This document shows positions 20,776 through 30,736 of a stretch of 31,969 bases of DNA, piece after piece. The stretch is taken from positions 1 to 31,969 of IMG/VR virus record IMGVR_UViG_3300021962_000393; one strand, written 5' to 3'. This DNA comes from a virus. How positions within the stretch are numbered: the first letter of the stretch is position 1; each line of letters starts with the position of its first letter. The notes beneath the pieces were generated by a model. It saw nothing but the letters and a program-made list of their open reading frames with translations, made no database searches and was not told the DNA's origin. The position numbers were made by a program, and so were the translations under genes.

Positions 20776-23700
20776 TACCTGTCCCGCTGTGCGTTTATGT
20801 AAGCGCGTGTGCGTTCCTGGGCCAAGCGCTCGCGTTCTTCAATTGCATCTTGGCTCTGCGATGCAGGCGTACCTGGGATTGTTAGCAAACGGGCAAGAGC
20901 AACCAAACGGCCACCATACTTCGGTGTCATATCCTGGCGGCCAGGTATCAGTCGAGGGCCGCCTGTATCGTACCTTTGGTATGGGCCAAGCTGCGTACCG
21001 GTAAGAGGGAGCCTTGTAGTCGGGGCAATGTCCATCAATTTTGGTATCAATGGGAACTGCTGTGCGGCGTAGGACGCGAACTGCCCTGGGTGGCGGATGG
21101 CAAAAGCGAGGTCGTTTGCAGAAACAGAACCAAATTTGTTTGGTATACCTTCTCCGCTTTGCCTGCTCAATGGGGTCATCGAGCTCAAGTTCAAACCAGT
21201 AGCTCCGGCAAACAACATTCTTGGCATTGGGGATGCCATACCAAGAACCCTGGACAAGTCAGGTGACCATGCACCAGTCGTCCCTCGTTCGGTCAAGCCA
21301 CCAATGAGGTCTGCTGTGTCTGCAAAAGGGTTAGCAAAGTTAGTGCTTGTGATACCTGCGCCCGGGAGCCTTAAGTTACCAGCTAACAAACCTAATGGGT
21401 CTGTGTCTGGGTCGTAGGCCAGTTGCCCTAAGTACATTTGCCAGATAATTGCTTTTGGATTTTCTTTTGCAATCTTTATGAACAACTTGTTGATGTGCTT
21501 TATCCAAGCATAAAACGTAGCGTGAGGAAGAACGTACTTACGTTCCCACGGAGACAAGTCGTTCCAGTCACCCATGACTTCGTTAGCCGTGTCGAGAGTG
21601 TCTTCCCATGCTTTTGCAATGTCTTGATGCACCAGTTGTTCTTCAACCGAGGAGAATGATTGACGAGGGTTGTATTTGTCAAGTCCAAGGCTAGTAACAT
21701 CATCGACTGTGTATTTTGTGTTGTGCATTTTATTGAGTTTGTTTAACGCTTGCTCAAGTTTGGCCATAAAATAAGCTTGGCGGCCAACGTTGTTGATTGC
21801 GTCGTTGACCATGTATGCGCGTTCTTTGTACCAGCGAGCACCAGCTTTTACTTTGCCCAATACCGGCAATTTATCGACTTTACTTACATCTTCTGACCCA
21901 GGAGTAGTAGTGCTTAAGCGTTGTTTTTCTTCAACTCGTAGACCTACGTTCTGCAAGCCGGAGCTAGAAAGCTTTTTACCCTGCTGGTTGACTCGACGCT
22001 CAGCTTCTTTTTTGAACGCATCGCGCCAACCGCCGCCGTAGTTGTTCTTGAAAGCAACGTTCATTTCTTCAGCAAGAGCTAGAGGGTTGACGCCAGTAGC
22101 AGCAGCACTTACAAACATGCCGATAATGTCACCAATTTGCCACTGAACCGACAAGGGTAAGGTGAAGTCTTTAAAAATGCTGGTGGTTTTCTTTGTCGCT
22201 GACAAATATTTGTTAAGAACCTCTACCGCTATGTCTGGGTTGATGTAGCTAGTTCTGTTAATTACTTGTTCGCGAGCATACTTTGGCAAATAAGGGCGCT
22301 TGCCGTCGATAACATCAAACCTAACCGTTCCGCGAATGTCGCCTTTTATTGGCAAGGTTTCAAACCCGCGGATCTTCATTTCTGCATCAAGCATTTGCCC
22401 AAAAAATTCTGCAGTTTTTCGAGCAAGGTTTGCATCCCTGTTGAATACGCCTTCAGCGTAAGCCGCAATGCCGCCTTCAATTCCCCCCTCCATGCTGGCT
22501 GGCAGCATGAGAGCTTGTTTTTCTGCAAGCGCATACAGTTCTCTTACCCGCTCTTCTCCAATCATTTGCTCTGGCGTGACTGCAACCTTCGTCAGCATCA
22601 AAGCACGGAACGTTTCGTTTGAATCCATCAACAATTGTTCTGCCGACAAACGACGCGCAAGAATACGGAAATCGTATATTTCTTCAACGTTGCCAGGCTT
22701 AAAATATTCGCTAGGCAATTTGAGGAATCCTGCAGTAGCGCCTTGCTCGGTCTCGTAGGTAAGCGGTGATGTTTTACCGGAAGGTTTGCCAGAAGGAAGA
22801 TAGCCAGGGCCTATTTGGCCAAACTCGTCAGCGCCCATTGCCAAAGCAACTATCAATGGCATTGACGGTGGCATAGACGCGCCACGCATGATCAAGGCTT
22901 CATTGGCAGCAGCTTGCACAATGTCTGCTTGTGCCTTAATAGAAGTAGCTTCAGGCACGTTGTAATTGTCGGGGCTTAACGACATAGCGGCGTTATCGGC
23001 TGGAGTGGCAAAATCAGCTGGACCTGTTGTGGCTAGAGGTTCGCGACGAACAACCTGCTCGATTGGGCGCAATACTCCACCCACCGCATTGCCTGCCATA
23101 CGGGGCACTTGACCTGGTTTTGGTGGCTGCCCTACGGTGGCTGCTCCAGTTTCTCCAGCCGTCAACATGCGGCCAGTAGGTTGCCCGTCTGGTCCCGCAG
23201 CGCGCACTTCTGGTTGCGTAATCATTTGCGTACCGAGCAATGCTTCGCGTGTTGCAATCTCGGGAGTTATTTGTGAAAGTTTGGCTCGCTCTGCTGCTTC
23301 CTTGACGCGCAATTCATCTATTTGCGCAGCCTTGGTGTCCATACCAGCTTTAAGCTTTATGTTGGTTTCTTCTAGCTTTGACAACCTTGCTTCGGCAGCC
23401 AACAAAGCTGGCGGCTTTGGCATAGTAGAAGGACCAGGGCCTAACTCGCGGCTTGGCTTAATGTTTACCCAACCTTCAGGCTGGATGGTGGGCACAAACG
23501 TTGCATCTTCGGCAGCAAGCTTTGCAATGTAGGTGCGTGCGGCAGCTTTAGTGCCAAAGACTTGGCGTGTTGATTCAATAGGTGCACCATCGCTAGCAAT
23601 GCGACGTACAACATAACGGTACTTCTGACGGTCGCGGCCAGTTGTTTTAGAAACCGGTGTGCGACCTGCATCTTCTGAACTAATGCCGTATTTACGTACA

Positions 23701-26700
23701 CCAGTGTCAAAAGTTTCTAAGCCATTTTCGTATTTGTAATTGTCGGAGTCAAGCGCTTCATCACCAGTTTTTACAGGGGCAGATAGCTGGCCTTCTGTTG
23801 GCTGAATCGGAGTGTTGGTAGCGTCGGCAACAGGGTCAATAGGTTGCTCAATTTGCGACAATCCAGGCTGTGATGCTTCCGCGACAATAGTATCCGTTAC
23901 TTGCGATAACAATGCCGTTGGTGGTGCGGTTTCTGCGGGGGCTACAGAAGTAACGTTTTCAGGCGCAAATTCAGCCATAAATTCGTTATAGAACTCCATG
24001 AAAGTTTGTTGAATTTCAGCTTTGGTGCGTTCAAAATCTCGCACCGAATATGTGCCGCCCTTTAATTTATAATCATAATCGTCTTTTAGTTTGCTATTAA
24101 ACAATTTATCTTTAAACTTATTTAAATTATCAATTGCTTGTTGCAGCGTTATGTTTTTGTCAAAGTGAATGTCCCACATTGGAAATTCGCCAGTTTCGGG
24201 GTTGCGGGCATCTGGCAGTTCGTTTAGGGTTTCGTCAAAACGTGCTATAGTTCTTTCCCAGAAAGTGTTCCAGTGAGCAGTAAATGAATTCGTGTACTCC
24301 CTCATATATACGTTGCCAACAATAGGTTTTTCCTGCGGCATAACATGTTGCGGCAAATCAGTTCTATTAGCAAACTTCTCTATAAATTTAGGGAATGCTT
24401 TTGTAATTGGTTCGGTTTTGGGTACGGCAACTGGCGTCGTTTTAGGTTTAGCTCCTGGTCTCTCTCTTGGTAATGCCTTCTTGGGAAATGCGGGTTCAGC
24501 AGCAGCAGTTTGCTCGGGTGGAGACAATCTGGCTTGCTGTTGTTGAGCGTCGGCGTTCAACTGAGCTTCGTCAAGCGCAGCTTTAGCAGCGAGTTGATCT
24601 TGCAAAGCAGTATCTCGCAAATTTAGGTTTGTTTCTAAGTCGTTTTGCAATTTTGTTATTTTTTTAAGTTTTGCAGCAGTAGGTGGCTTAGCCGCTGGTG
24701 CTGCCTTGGTAGTTTTTGCTTCCTTTACTGTCCAGCCGTCTGGACCAAATTCAGTTGCGTCATAAATTGCGTTGGCAGCGCGGGCAAGGTTGAACCTGTC
24801 TTTTGGTGAACCTGAATCCTCGAGCAATCCAGCTACACCTCTTGCTTGGTCAGCAAAGGTGTATGGATCAAGAAAATCTTTTAGCTGCATAGCAACGCCA
24901 ACTATTTCGCCGTTTTCTCTTACAACAAGCATTTTGGCATCTTTGCCAGATTCTAATTTCTTGACAGCAATTTGCATTGTGCGTCCTGGCGCCAACAGCG
25001 CATCAAGACTATTTGCATCTATTTCAATACGAACGTCGTTTGCATCTTTTATCAACACACGTTTTTGAGTGTATAATTTTGGTTTCTTATTTTTAGGAGT
25101 TGGGGCATCACGAACGGTACGTACGTCACTAGAAACAATTTGCGCAAAAGGAGCTTTTTTAGAAAACTTTTCTGCGTCCTTTAATATTGATTCTCCGTTT
25201 GCTGGAGCTTTGTTTACATCAAATTTGCCTGATTTTAGTCCACCAGAACTTGCAGCTTGCGAATAATAGATACCATCTTCGTCGCCTAGTTCTGCAATTT
25301 TTTTCCTAAACCATGAATCTTCTGGCAGAACGGTCATAATATAACCATTTGTGTACCACATTTTTCCCTTAGCTTTAAGTATTATTGCTCCACGGTTTTC
25401 CCCCCGTGTTGCCAATAAACCACCTTCTCCTTTCTTGCTAAGAAGTTTGTCAATAGCGGCAGTAACAAATTTTACCGCTACTGGCGGAACGTACGGCGCG
25501 TTCTCAAGCAGATCAAGAATCATTGCTCTTCTGCCAGGTGGCAAATTAGCCAAATCACCCGTAGGGTCTGCAATTGTTTTTTTGATTGATTCGGGGGTAA
25601 TAGCCGGTCCACCACCGGCAACAGCTGGCCCCGCCTCGGGGATTGGTGGTGTCAATGCCGCAAGTTTACCTTCAATTTCTGCAACTTTTTCGTCGTAAAT
25701 CTCAAGGTCGGCAGTAATAACATCGTATTCTTCTTGAAGCACTTCAAGTTGTTGTTGTAAATCAACGGCAACCTGTGACTCAGGGAATTTAGCGCGATCA
25801 GCTTCTACGGCTTTCTCGATAGCTAGTGAGTCACCACCTTCGCGGTCAAGCTGCTCGCCAGTTGCAACAGCCTCATCTTCTAGAGCATCTAATTCATCAA
25901 TAAGCTCATCAGCCGCAGCCTCAAGACCTACCGTATCGTCATTCAAACTTTCTAATGCTGTATTTTCTGCTTCAAGTTCAGCCGCAAGTTGTTCTTCTGT
26001 GTAAATTTTGCCTTCGCGCACAATCGAATCAGCTTGGTCAGCTTTCATTTTTTCGTATAGCGCCGTCAGTTTTGCTACTTTTGCACGTTGCAATAAAATT
26101 CTGGCTTCGTTATTTTGCAATTTAAGTTGCAACTGAAGGCCAATGCGTTCTTTGTCTGCAATTTTGAGAATAATGTTGGCAAGTTTTGTAGCAACTCTTT
26201 TTTGCGTGCCGCGCAATCTGTCAAGTTGCGTCATAGTATTCTGTATGTACTGGACAGGGAACTTAGCTAATGTGCCTGGTTCTTTAACTTCAGTCAACGA
26301 TTCCGGCGTAGGCAAACCGCTGTTAGGGTCAAAAGAACCTGGCTTTGGTGGGGCGCTGCCGACACCGCTTCCGTCCGCAGGTGGTGTGCCGCCAACCATA
26401 CGTGCGGCTTCAGTATTTAGAGCATGACGTACGCGCTTGTAGAAGACAATGTTGCCACGCATTGCTGGCGGGTAGATGGATTCGTTAAGGGCAACTGCGT
26501 CAGGAGCGTGCTCGATGACCCATTTTAAGAATGCTATGCGCGTCGGGTCTTTAGGGTTTTCGCTTAATCGAAAGCCACCTGCTTCCGGCATGTCTGCCAT
26601 AGCTCTAGCCATGACTTCGGCAAGTGGGTGACCAATCTTTTCTAATTCGGCAAGCAGCAAAGCTGGGTCTGGCGTTGGTACATCGTAAGCAGCCGGCAAT

Positions 26701-28079
26701 GGTTCAGCACGACCGTAACCAGCTCTTGCCTGATCGCTAAAGTTTCCCATGGCGATACGCAGTCTGTCGGCAGCATCGGCAAGGCGAGCATATTGTTGTG
26801 GCGACATGGTGGGGTTTGCATCCGTGTGGTTAACAAAATCTGCAGCTAATCTGGCACCTTCAGGTAGTAGAGAGTACCCTTCGTCAAAATTGTAACGACC
26901 CATGTGCGCAATTGTTTCAACAGGTAAACCCGTTATTTCTGCAATTTTTTGTATTTCTTGAGCGCGCCCGCTGTACGTAGAAATAACTGCTTGCTGTTCA
27001 AGGTCAGATAAAGAACCCCAATTTTCGCCTGGCTTGTTAGGGTTTGGTTCGTCTTTAAACAAAGGGTTGTCAAGAATGCCAAGCATTGTGTTAATAATTT
27101 CAGTATTGTTTTTGCTTGCATTAAACACTGCTCGTTTGGCAAACCTGTTAACAAAACCAGGTTCAATAATAATTTTCTTACCATTAGCGTCAATAAATTC
27201 ACGGCCAGAAAAACGTTCCCACGTATTAGCTTTGTTAAATTTAGTCCTAGCCGCTGCACTATTTGGGTCTGCATTGTATAAAGCAGTTCCTTCGGCCCGT
27301 AACGTAGCGGCATAATTTCGGCCATACTGTGTACCCATGCGGCCAACTTTGCCAGCTGCTTTGAACGGAAGGGTAATTGGCAATGCGCCAAACTTGTCAG
27401 CCAGTACTCCTGCGCGCGTTATTGTTTCCGCTGCAGAACCTAAAGCAACCCCACGAGCGGTACCAGCCGCAGCCCCCCGAGCAGCTCTGCCCAAACCAGC
27501 GCCGACACCATGTAAAGCAATTGAAATGTTCCCTGCATCTTCAACCATTTTTGGCAACAACGATTCACCACGGGCTAGAGTATTGCGATAGCTATTAGAG
27601 TCGTCTTTTGAAAAAGATACCTGTCCAAATGAAGTAACCTCAAGAGCAGACTTACCTGTACTGATGAGGCTGTCCATCATTTCTCCGCCAAATTCAGAGA
27701 AAGCTAAACCGACAACCGGTAACCCTTGAATCCCGCGCAATAAACTTTTAGGACTAAACCGCCCAGCAGCTTCTGCTTCTTCTCGGCTAATACGCTCCGT
27801 CGGCATTGAAACTTCTTTTACAAATTTTCCCAATCCGGCAGGAGCTGCTTTCAGCAAAGCGGTACCGGCAGTTGGTGTTTGCGCCAAAGACGAATAAACA
27901 TCCGACATACTAATTTCTTTGTCAGCGTCAGTCTTTTTCTTTTTTTCTTTATTGACTTCAGTGGCAGTTACGGGTTTGCCGTTCCGCACTACGGGTATTG
28001 GTTTTAGCCTTGGTCCTGGTTTTGGTGGCTTAACAGGAGTTGGCGAACTGCCCGGCATCGGAAAAACAAAATCAGCCAT
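20775..28079 (-). CDS. Giant probable ejection/internal virion protein (2434 aa)
   Basis: This single open frame covers 7.3 kb. Visible in order: a Pro/Lys-rich N-terminus (1-55); an Ala/Gly-rich, partly hydrophobic region near 190-222; a long coiled coil at about 603-815 (TMTQLDRLRGTQKRVATKLA to EGKLAAL); a globular region near 840-1100; low-complexity Ala/Pro/Lys/Gln linkers at about 1130-1270; a small basic domain near 1480-1530 (KYRYVVRRIASDG); and a large C-terminal helical domain from about 1900 containing TSIFKDFTLPLSVQWQIGDI and an aromatic, membrane-like YVLPHATFYAWIKHINKLFI. Such size and modularity match ejected proteins of podoviruses and multi-domain polyvalent proteins. No transglycosylase, protease or polymerase motif was found by eye. 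AAGGAG precedes the ATG. Confidence 0.8.
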   Translation of the reverse strand: MADFVFPMPGSSPTPVKPPKPGPRLKPIPVVRNGKPVTATEVNKEKKKKTDADKEISMSDVYSSLAQTPTAGTALLKAAPAGLGKFVKEVSMPTERISREEAEAAGRFSPKSLLRGIQGLPVVGLAFSEFGGEMMDSLISTGKSALEVTSFGQVSFSKDDSNSYRNTLARGESLLPKMVEDAGNISIALHGVGAGLGRAARGAAAGTARGVALGSAAETITRAGVLADKFGALPITLPFKAAGKVGRMGTQYGRNYAATLRAEGTALYNADPNSAAARTKFNKANTWERFSGREFIDANGKKIIIEPGFVNRFAKRAVFNASKNNTEIINTMLGILDNPLFKDEPNPNKPGENWGSLSDLEQQAVISTYSGRAQEIQKIAEITGLPVETIAHMGRYNFDEGYSLLPEGARLAADFVNHTDANPTMSPQQYARLADAADRLRIAMGNFSDQARAGYGRAEPLPAAYDVPTPDPALLLAELEKIGHPLAEVMARAMADMPEAGGFRLSENPKDPTRIAFLKWVIEHAPDAVALNESIYPPAMRGNIVFYKRVRHALNTEAARMVGGTPPADGSGVGSAPPKPGSFDPNSGLPTPESLTEVKEPGTLAKFPVQYIQNTMTQLDRLRGTQKRVATKLANIILKIADKERIGLQLQLKLQNNEARILLQRAKVAKLTALYEKMKADQADSIVREGKIYTEEQLAAELEAENTALESLNDDTVGLEAAADELIDELDALEDEAVATGEQLDREGGDSLAIEKAVEADRAKFPESQVAVDLQQQLEVLQEEYDVITADLEIYDEKVAEIEGKLAALTPPIPEAGPAVAGGGPAITPESIKKTIADPTGDLANLPPGRRAMILDLLENAPYVPPVAVKFVTAAIDKLLSKKGEGGLLATRGENRGAIILKAKGKMWYTNGYIMTVLPEDSWFRKKIAELGDEDGIYYSQAASSGGLKSGKFDVNKAPANGESILKDAEKFSKKAPFAQIVSSDVRTVRDAPTPKNKKPKLYTQKRVLIKDANDVRIEIDANSLDALLAPGRTMQIAVKKLESGKDAKMLVVRENGEIVGVAMQLKDFLDPYTFADQARGVAGLLEDSGSPKDRFNLARAANAIYDATEFGPDGWTVKEAKTTKAAPAAKPPTAAKLKKITKLQNDLETNLNLRDTALQDQLAAKAALDEAQLNADAQQQQARLSPPEQTAAAEPAFPKKALPRERPGAKPKTTPVAVPKTEPITKAFPKFIEKFANRTDLPQHVMPQEKPIVGNVYMREYTNSFTAHWNTFWERTIARFDETLNELPDARNPETGEFPMWDIHFDKNITLQQAIDNLNKFKDKLFNSKLKDDYDYKLKGGTYSVRDFERTKAEIQQTFMEFYNEFMAEFAPENVTSVAPAETAPPTALLSQVTDTIVAEASQPGLSQIEQPIDPVADATNTPIQPTEGQLSAPVKTGDEALDSDNYKYENGLETFDTGVRKYGISSEDAGRTPVSKTTGRDRQKYRYVVRRIASDGAPIESTRQVFGTKAAARTYIAKLAAEDATFVPTIQPEGWVNIKPSRELGPGPSTMPKPPALLAAEARLSKLEETNIKLKAGMDTKAAQIDELRVKEAAERAKLSQITPEIATREALLGTQMITQPEVRAAGPDGQPTGRMLTAGETGAATVGQPPKPGQVPRMAGNAVGGVLRPIEQVVRREPLATTGPADFATPADNAAMSLSPDNYNVPEATSIKAQADIVQAAANEALIMRGASMPPSMPLIVALAMGADEFGQIGPGYLPSGKPSGKTSPLTYETEQGATAGFLKLPSEYFKPGNVEEIYDFRILARRLSAEQLLMDSNETFRALMLTKVAVTPEQMIGEERVRELYALAEKQALMLPASMEGGIEGGIAAYAEGVFNRDANLARKTAEFFGQMLDAEMKIRGFETLPIKGDIRGTVRFDVIDGKRPYLPKYAREQVINRTSYINPDIAVEVLNKYLSATKKTTSIFKDFTLPLSVQWQIGDIIGMFVSAAATGVNPLALAEEMNVAFKNNYGGGWRDAFKKEAERRVNQQGKKLSSSGLQNVGLRVEEKQRLSTTTPGSEDVSKVDKLPVLGKVKAGARWYKERAYMVNDAINNVGRQAYFMAKLEQALNKLNKMHNTKYTVDDVTSLGLDKYNPRQSFSSVEEQLVHQDIAKAWEDTLDTANEVMGDWNDLSPWERKYVLPHATFYAWIKHINKLFIKIAKENPKAIIWQMYLGQLAYDPDTDPLGLLAGNLRLPGAGITSTNFANPFADTADLIGGLTERGTTGAWSPDLSRVLGMASPMPRMLFAGATGLNLSSMTPLSRQSGEGIPNKFGSVSANDLAFAIRHPGQFASYAAQQFPLIPKLMDIAPTTRLPLTGTQLGPYQRYDTGGPRLIPGRQDMTPKYGGRLVALARLLTIPGTPASQSQDAIEERERLAQERTRAYINAQRDR

Positions 28080-28087
28080 TACTCTCC

Positions 28088-29284
28088 TTAGGTGCCGCTA
28101 CCGTAGATATCACCAGTATAGGCATCAGTAAACTGTTGCAAAGTCTTTTCGGTTTGTGGCAACAACGTGCCAATCGATCTAGCATAACCATACAAAGCAC
28201 GGGCCAAACCAATTGTTTGTGGTTCCGCAAACAGTTTGTTAATAAGGTCAAGAACACTTTGGGTTTCGTTGTCCCCAATGTATTGGTCAATCTGTTCTTT
28301 GTAAGCAGAGAATGTATCTTCTCCATTCCCAACAAGGTTGCCTTCCTGATCGTACCCAGCTTCACCAAGAGCAATATCAATCTCGCCGTTATTATCAAAG
28401 TCGCCGCTAATGATAGAACGTAATTGCCCGTAGTTAAGACCAGAGTTCACTTCAAGTTTCTTTGCGTCCATTCCGGTAAGAGAGCTGACGTATTCGCGAG
28501 AATCTGTTTGTGCTTGTTTTTCGGCATCGGTAAGTGCTGCTTGTTCTCGCTGCTGCAATTGGTAAGCATAGTTTTCATCAGCACGCATGTCGCTTTCTTG
28601 CTGCCTGTAAACGTCGTAAGGCATGCCAAATTCGTCCATGTATCGCTGGTCTAGCTGTTGACCGTAGACCTTCTTTTCGTAGTCTGTGCCAAATTCATTA
28701 GCCGCAAGGGATGGGTTCATGCCGTAGTTCTTGACAGCAATGGCCCGCGCATATTCAGAGATGGGTGTTTCGCCAATCCTCTCAGCAGTTTGCTGGATGT
28801 TGGGGATAGAGCTTTTCATTTTATCTAGAGCCTGTGAACGGTAGGCAAGCACGTCTTCTGGCAACATAGAAGCTTGGGCTTTAGTCGAGGCCATCTGCGG
28901 GTAACCACTAACGGCTGGGCTGTTCATGCCATAGAGTGTCTGGAAATCACCACCGTATTGGGTCATTCGCGAACTGGCAAGGTCACGCAAATCAGCAGCA
29001 TAGGCATCGCCTTGTCGGTTGGCATACATAGCATCAGCACTAATAGCGCCAGTTAGGTCACCCATTGTCTGAAACCCGGAGTATTTACCCTTGGAACTTC
29101 TGCCCATTTGCGAATTAGGAACGTAGCTGCCAAGACCCATTGCTTCCTGGAACTGCCCATAAGAAGGTTCTACGTAAGAAGCAAGTGCTTTGCCATAAGC
29201 AGAATTAATGGGCGGGGTGGCAGGCGGTGCTTGTTGCCCTGTTGCCTTTGCGTAAAGTTCGTCGCGTGTTACGCCAATAGCCAT
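28088..29284 (-). CDS. Probable internal virion protein with an EF-hand-like loop
   Basis: The 398-aa product is rich in Gln, Tyr, Ala and Gly, with a helical coiled segment (QRYMDEFGMPYDVYRQQESD to about residue 265) and a C-terminal helical part. DFDNNGEID (295-303) has acidic or Asn residues at positions 1, 3, 5 and 9 of a calcium-binding loop; the usual Glu at position 12 is absent. It lies directly upstream of the giant gene, after two more Ala/Gly-rich genes, an order recalling the cluster of ejected proteins in podoviruses. Its ATG overlaps the upstream stop (TAATG). Function is inferred from position and composition. Confidence 0.7.
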   Translation of the reverse strand: MAIGVTRDELYAKATGQQAPPATPPINSAYGKALASYVEPSYGQFQEAMGLGSYVPNSQMGRSSKGKYSGFQTMGDLTGAISADAMYANRQGDAYAADLRDLASSRMTQYGGDFQTLYGMNSPAVSGYPQMASTKAQASMLPEDVLAYRSQALDKMKSSIPNIQQTAERIGETPISEYARAIAVKNYGMNPSLAANEFGTDYEKKVYGQQLDQRYMDEFGMPYDVYRQQESDMRADENYAYQLQQREQAALTDAEKQAQTDSREYVSSLTGMDAKKLEVNSGLNYGQLRSIISGDFDNNGEIDIALGEAGYDQEGNLVGNGEDTFSAYKEQIDQYIGDNETQSVLDLINKLFAEPQTIGLARALYGYARSIGTLLPQTEKTLQQFTDAYTGDIYGSGT

Positions 29285-29808
29285 TACTGGTAATCCGTCC
29301 CTTGAGGGTAATATGACCGTCTAATCCGTGGTTGGTATGGTTGCATACCAATGCTAGCGTAAGGGTTTGTAAACTCTTGTGGCATTCTGCTTGCGGGCAA
29401 TTGGTTACCCATCGGCGTATAACCGGCAGCCAAAGAAAGCCAACTAGGAATTGTCGATTGGTTACCGCTATAACCGCCCCCGCCACCAGAACCAGATTTA
29501 TCTTGTTCTTTTTTCCACTTAGCATAAGCTTGTGCAGCTTTTACGTAAGCAGGAATGCCGGATGACATATTGGCCGCGCCTGATGCTGTTGCTTCTAGCT
29601 GGTTGTAAGCATTTGTTTGAGCGCCAGCAACGTTGCTGATAATCGCTCCTTCAAGCTGACCAGCTTGCGGTACCATGCCAGACCGTGCTTCAATGTCGCG
29701 GAGCATGGGGCTGTTCGCATTACCAATAGCCATTGCTTCGCCTTTGTTCTTGCGCAATTCCCTGGCCGTTGCTTCAGCCAACATGCGAGATGATCCACCC
29801 GTTGCCAT
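29284..29808 (-). CDS. Probable virion protein, Gly/Ser/Ala-rich
   Basis: The 174-aa product has a helical N-terminus (RMLAEATARELRKNKGEAMA), an Ala/Gly-rich middle (QLEATASGAANMSSGIPAYV), a Gly run (GSGGGGGYSG) and a Pro/Tyr/Arg-rich C-terminus. This composition fits a structural or internal virion protein. AAGGAAG precedes the ATG. It is 2 nt from the upstream stop and joined to the next gene through TAATG. No domain recognised. Confidence 0.7.
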   Translation of the reverse strand: MATGGSSRMLAEATARELRKNKGEAMAIGNANSPMLRDIEARSGMVPQAGQLEGAIISNVAGAQTNAYNQLEATASGAANMSSGIPAYVKAAQAYAKWKKEQDKSGSGGGGGYSGNQSTIPSWLSLAAGYTPMGNQLPASRMPQEFTNPYASIGMQPYQPRIRRSYYPQGTDYQ

Positions 29809-29810
29809 CG

Positions 29811-30485
29811 TTACTTCCTTCTTGCTGGCTTCTTGAGCGCAGGAGCCTTGGGCGCTTTGTACGGTGCGTAGGCACCTGCGTTCATTGCTTGTCCTAGACC
29901 CATAGCCGCAGCCGCATAGTAATCAGCTGCAGTACTGTCGGCCATGGTGTATTCTTGTTTTTTGGGTTCTGGAGTTCCAAAACCGGGTTGACCAGTCGAT
30001 TGATTAATGCTGCCAAGTACGTTGTAATCTTGAGTAGGGCTGAAAACTCCAGGTGGGGTGTATTCAGTATTGCCTGGGCCAGGGTCATCATTTCCCCCAT
30101 CTGCACCGTACTGAATATCGTATTCTCCAAGTTTGGCTGCAAGGTCAGTATCAATTCCAGCCTTAGCGGCTCTGTTCTGCCGGTAATAATCCAATACAGA
30201 GGTTGTGTAATCGGATGCCATTTCACCACGCTTAGTGGCACCCTCACCACTCTTAAGCAAACCGCGAGACTCAAGTGAACCTTCAAGGTTTCTGCTGCCG
30301 CGCTTATACCCTGTGTCTAAAGTACCTGTTTCTCCAGGCGTGTAGGTGACATTTCCAGAAGCGTCCTGACCAAAAGTGCCAGATGCGGCAGCCGACAAAT
30401 TAGCGTCGTAAATAGCTTTTTTTGCTACAGCTGCATCGGTTGCTAACTTTTTGATAGTCGCAAGGTAGGTACTTGAAGCTGTCAT
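29811..30485 (-). CDS. Probable virion protein, Ala/Gly/Asp-rich
   Basis: The 224-aa product has a helical Ala/Lys-rich start, a Gly/Ser/Thr-rich region (residues 30-85), a helix (DYYRQNRAAKAGIDTDLAAK), an acidic Gly/Pro-rich linker and a basic Pro/Lys/Ala C-terminus (PYKAPKAPALKKPARRK). The disordered, repetitive make-up resembles structural or internal proteins of the head or tail. It overlaps the upstream membrane gene (ATGA) and has AGGAAAA before the ATG. No domain recognised. Confidence 0.7.
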   Translation of the reverse strand: MTASSTYLATIKKLATDAAVAKKAIYDANLSAAASGTFGQDASGNVTYTPGETGTLDTGYKRGSRNLEGSLESRGLLKSGEGATKRGEMASDYTTSVLDYYRQNRAAKAGIDTDLAAKLGEYDIQYGADGGNDDPGPGNTEYTPPGVFSPTQDYNVLGSINQSTGQPGFGTPEPKKQEYTMADSTAADYYAAAAMGLGQAMNAGAYAPYKAPKAPALKKPARRK

Positions 30486-30736
30486 TTTTCCTGGCTCTTT
30501 ACGCGCATTGGTTTTTCTTTACTTTGCAAAAGTCTTACGTCAGCCTTGAGGGTGCGCACGTCACCTTTAACGTCGCGCACGTCTTCCTGTACGTCGTTTA
30601 CTTTTGCTTTTACTTCTTGGATAATCTTTACCGCTTCTCCGTGTTGCTGAGTATTACGCTTGTCGAGCCGATATAAAACCCACATCAATGGGCCGCTAAT
30701 GAGTGCCACTACAACAGCAGCCCATGCAGCGTTCAC
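30482..30736 (-). CDS. DUF2746-like membrane and coiled-coil protein (holin-like)
   Basis: From the GTG at 30736 the product is 84 aa: an N-terminal membrane helix (AAWAAVVVALISGPLMWVLY), the signature RLDKRNTQQHGEA, then a heptad coiled coil (VKAKVNDVQEDVRDVKGDVR) and a basic end. This matches the DUF2746 type found beside actinophage endolysins, thought to help lysis, perhaps as a holin or a bridging protein. The frame is open ten codons further, but the GTG at 30736 makes the usual GTGA overlap with the endolysin stop and has GGAG upstream, so it is preferred. Confidence 0.82.
   Translation of the reverse strand: MNAAWAAVVVALISGPLMWVLYRLDKRNTQQHGEAVKIIQEVKAKVNDVQEDVRDVKGDVRTLKADVRLLQSKEKPMRVKSQEK

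Noticed and set aside
23137-23532. Long plus-strand frame inside the giant gene
   Set aside because: It is an antisense shadow; Ser/Ala-rich composition and lack of a ribosome binding site argue against it. The same applies to other plus-strand frames within 20775-28079.
26933-27391. Leu-rich 152-codon frame on the same strand within the giant gene
   Set aside because: It is a shifted frame of Ala/Asn-rich coding sequence; the main frame is continuous and there is no start signal.
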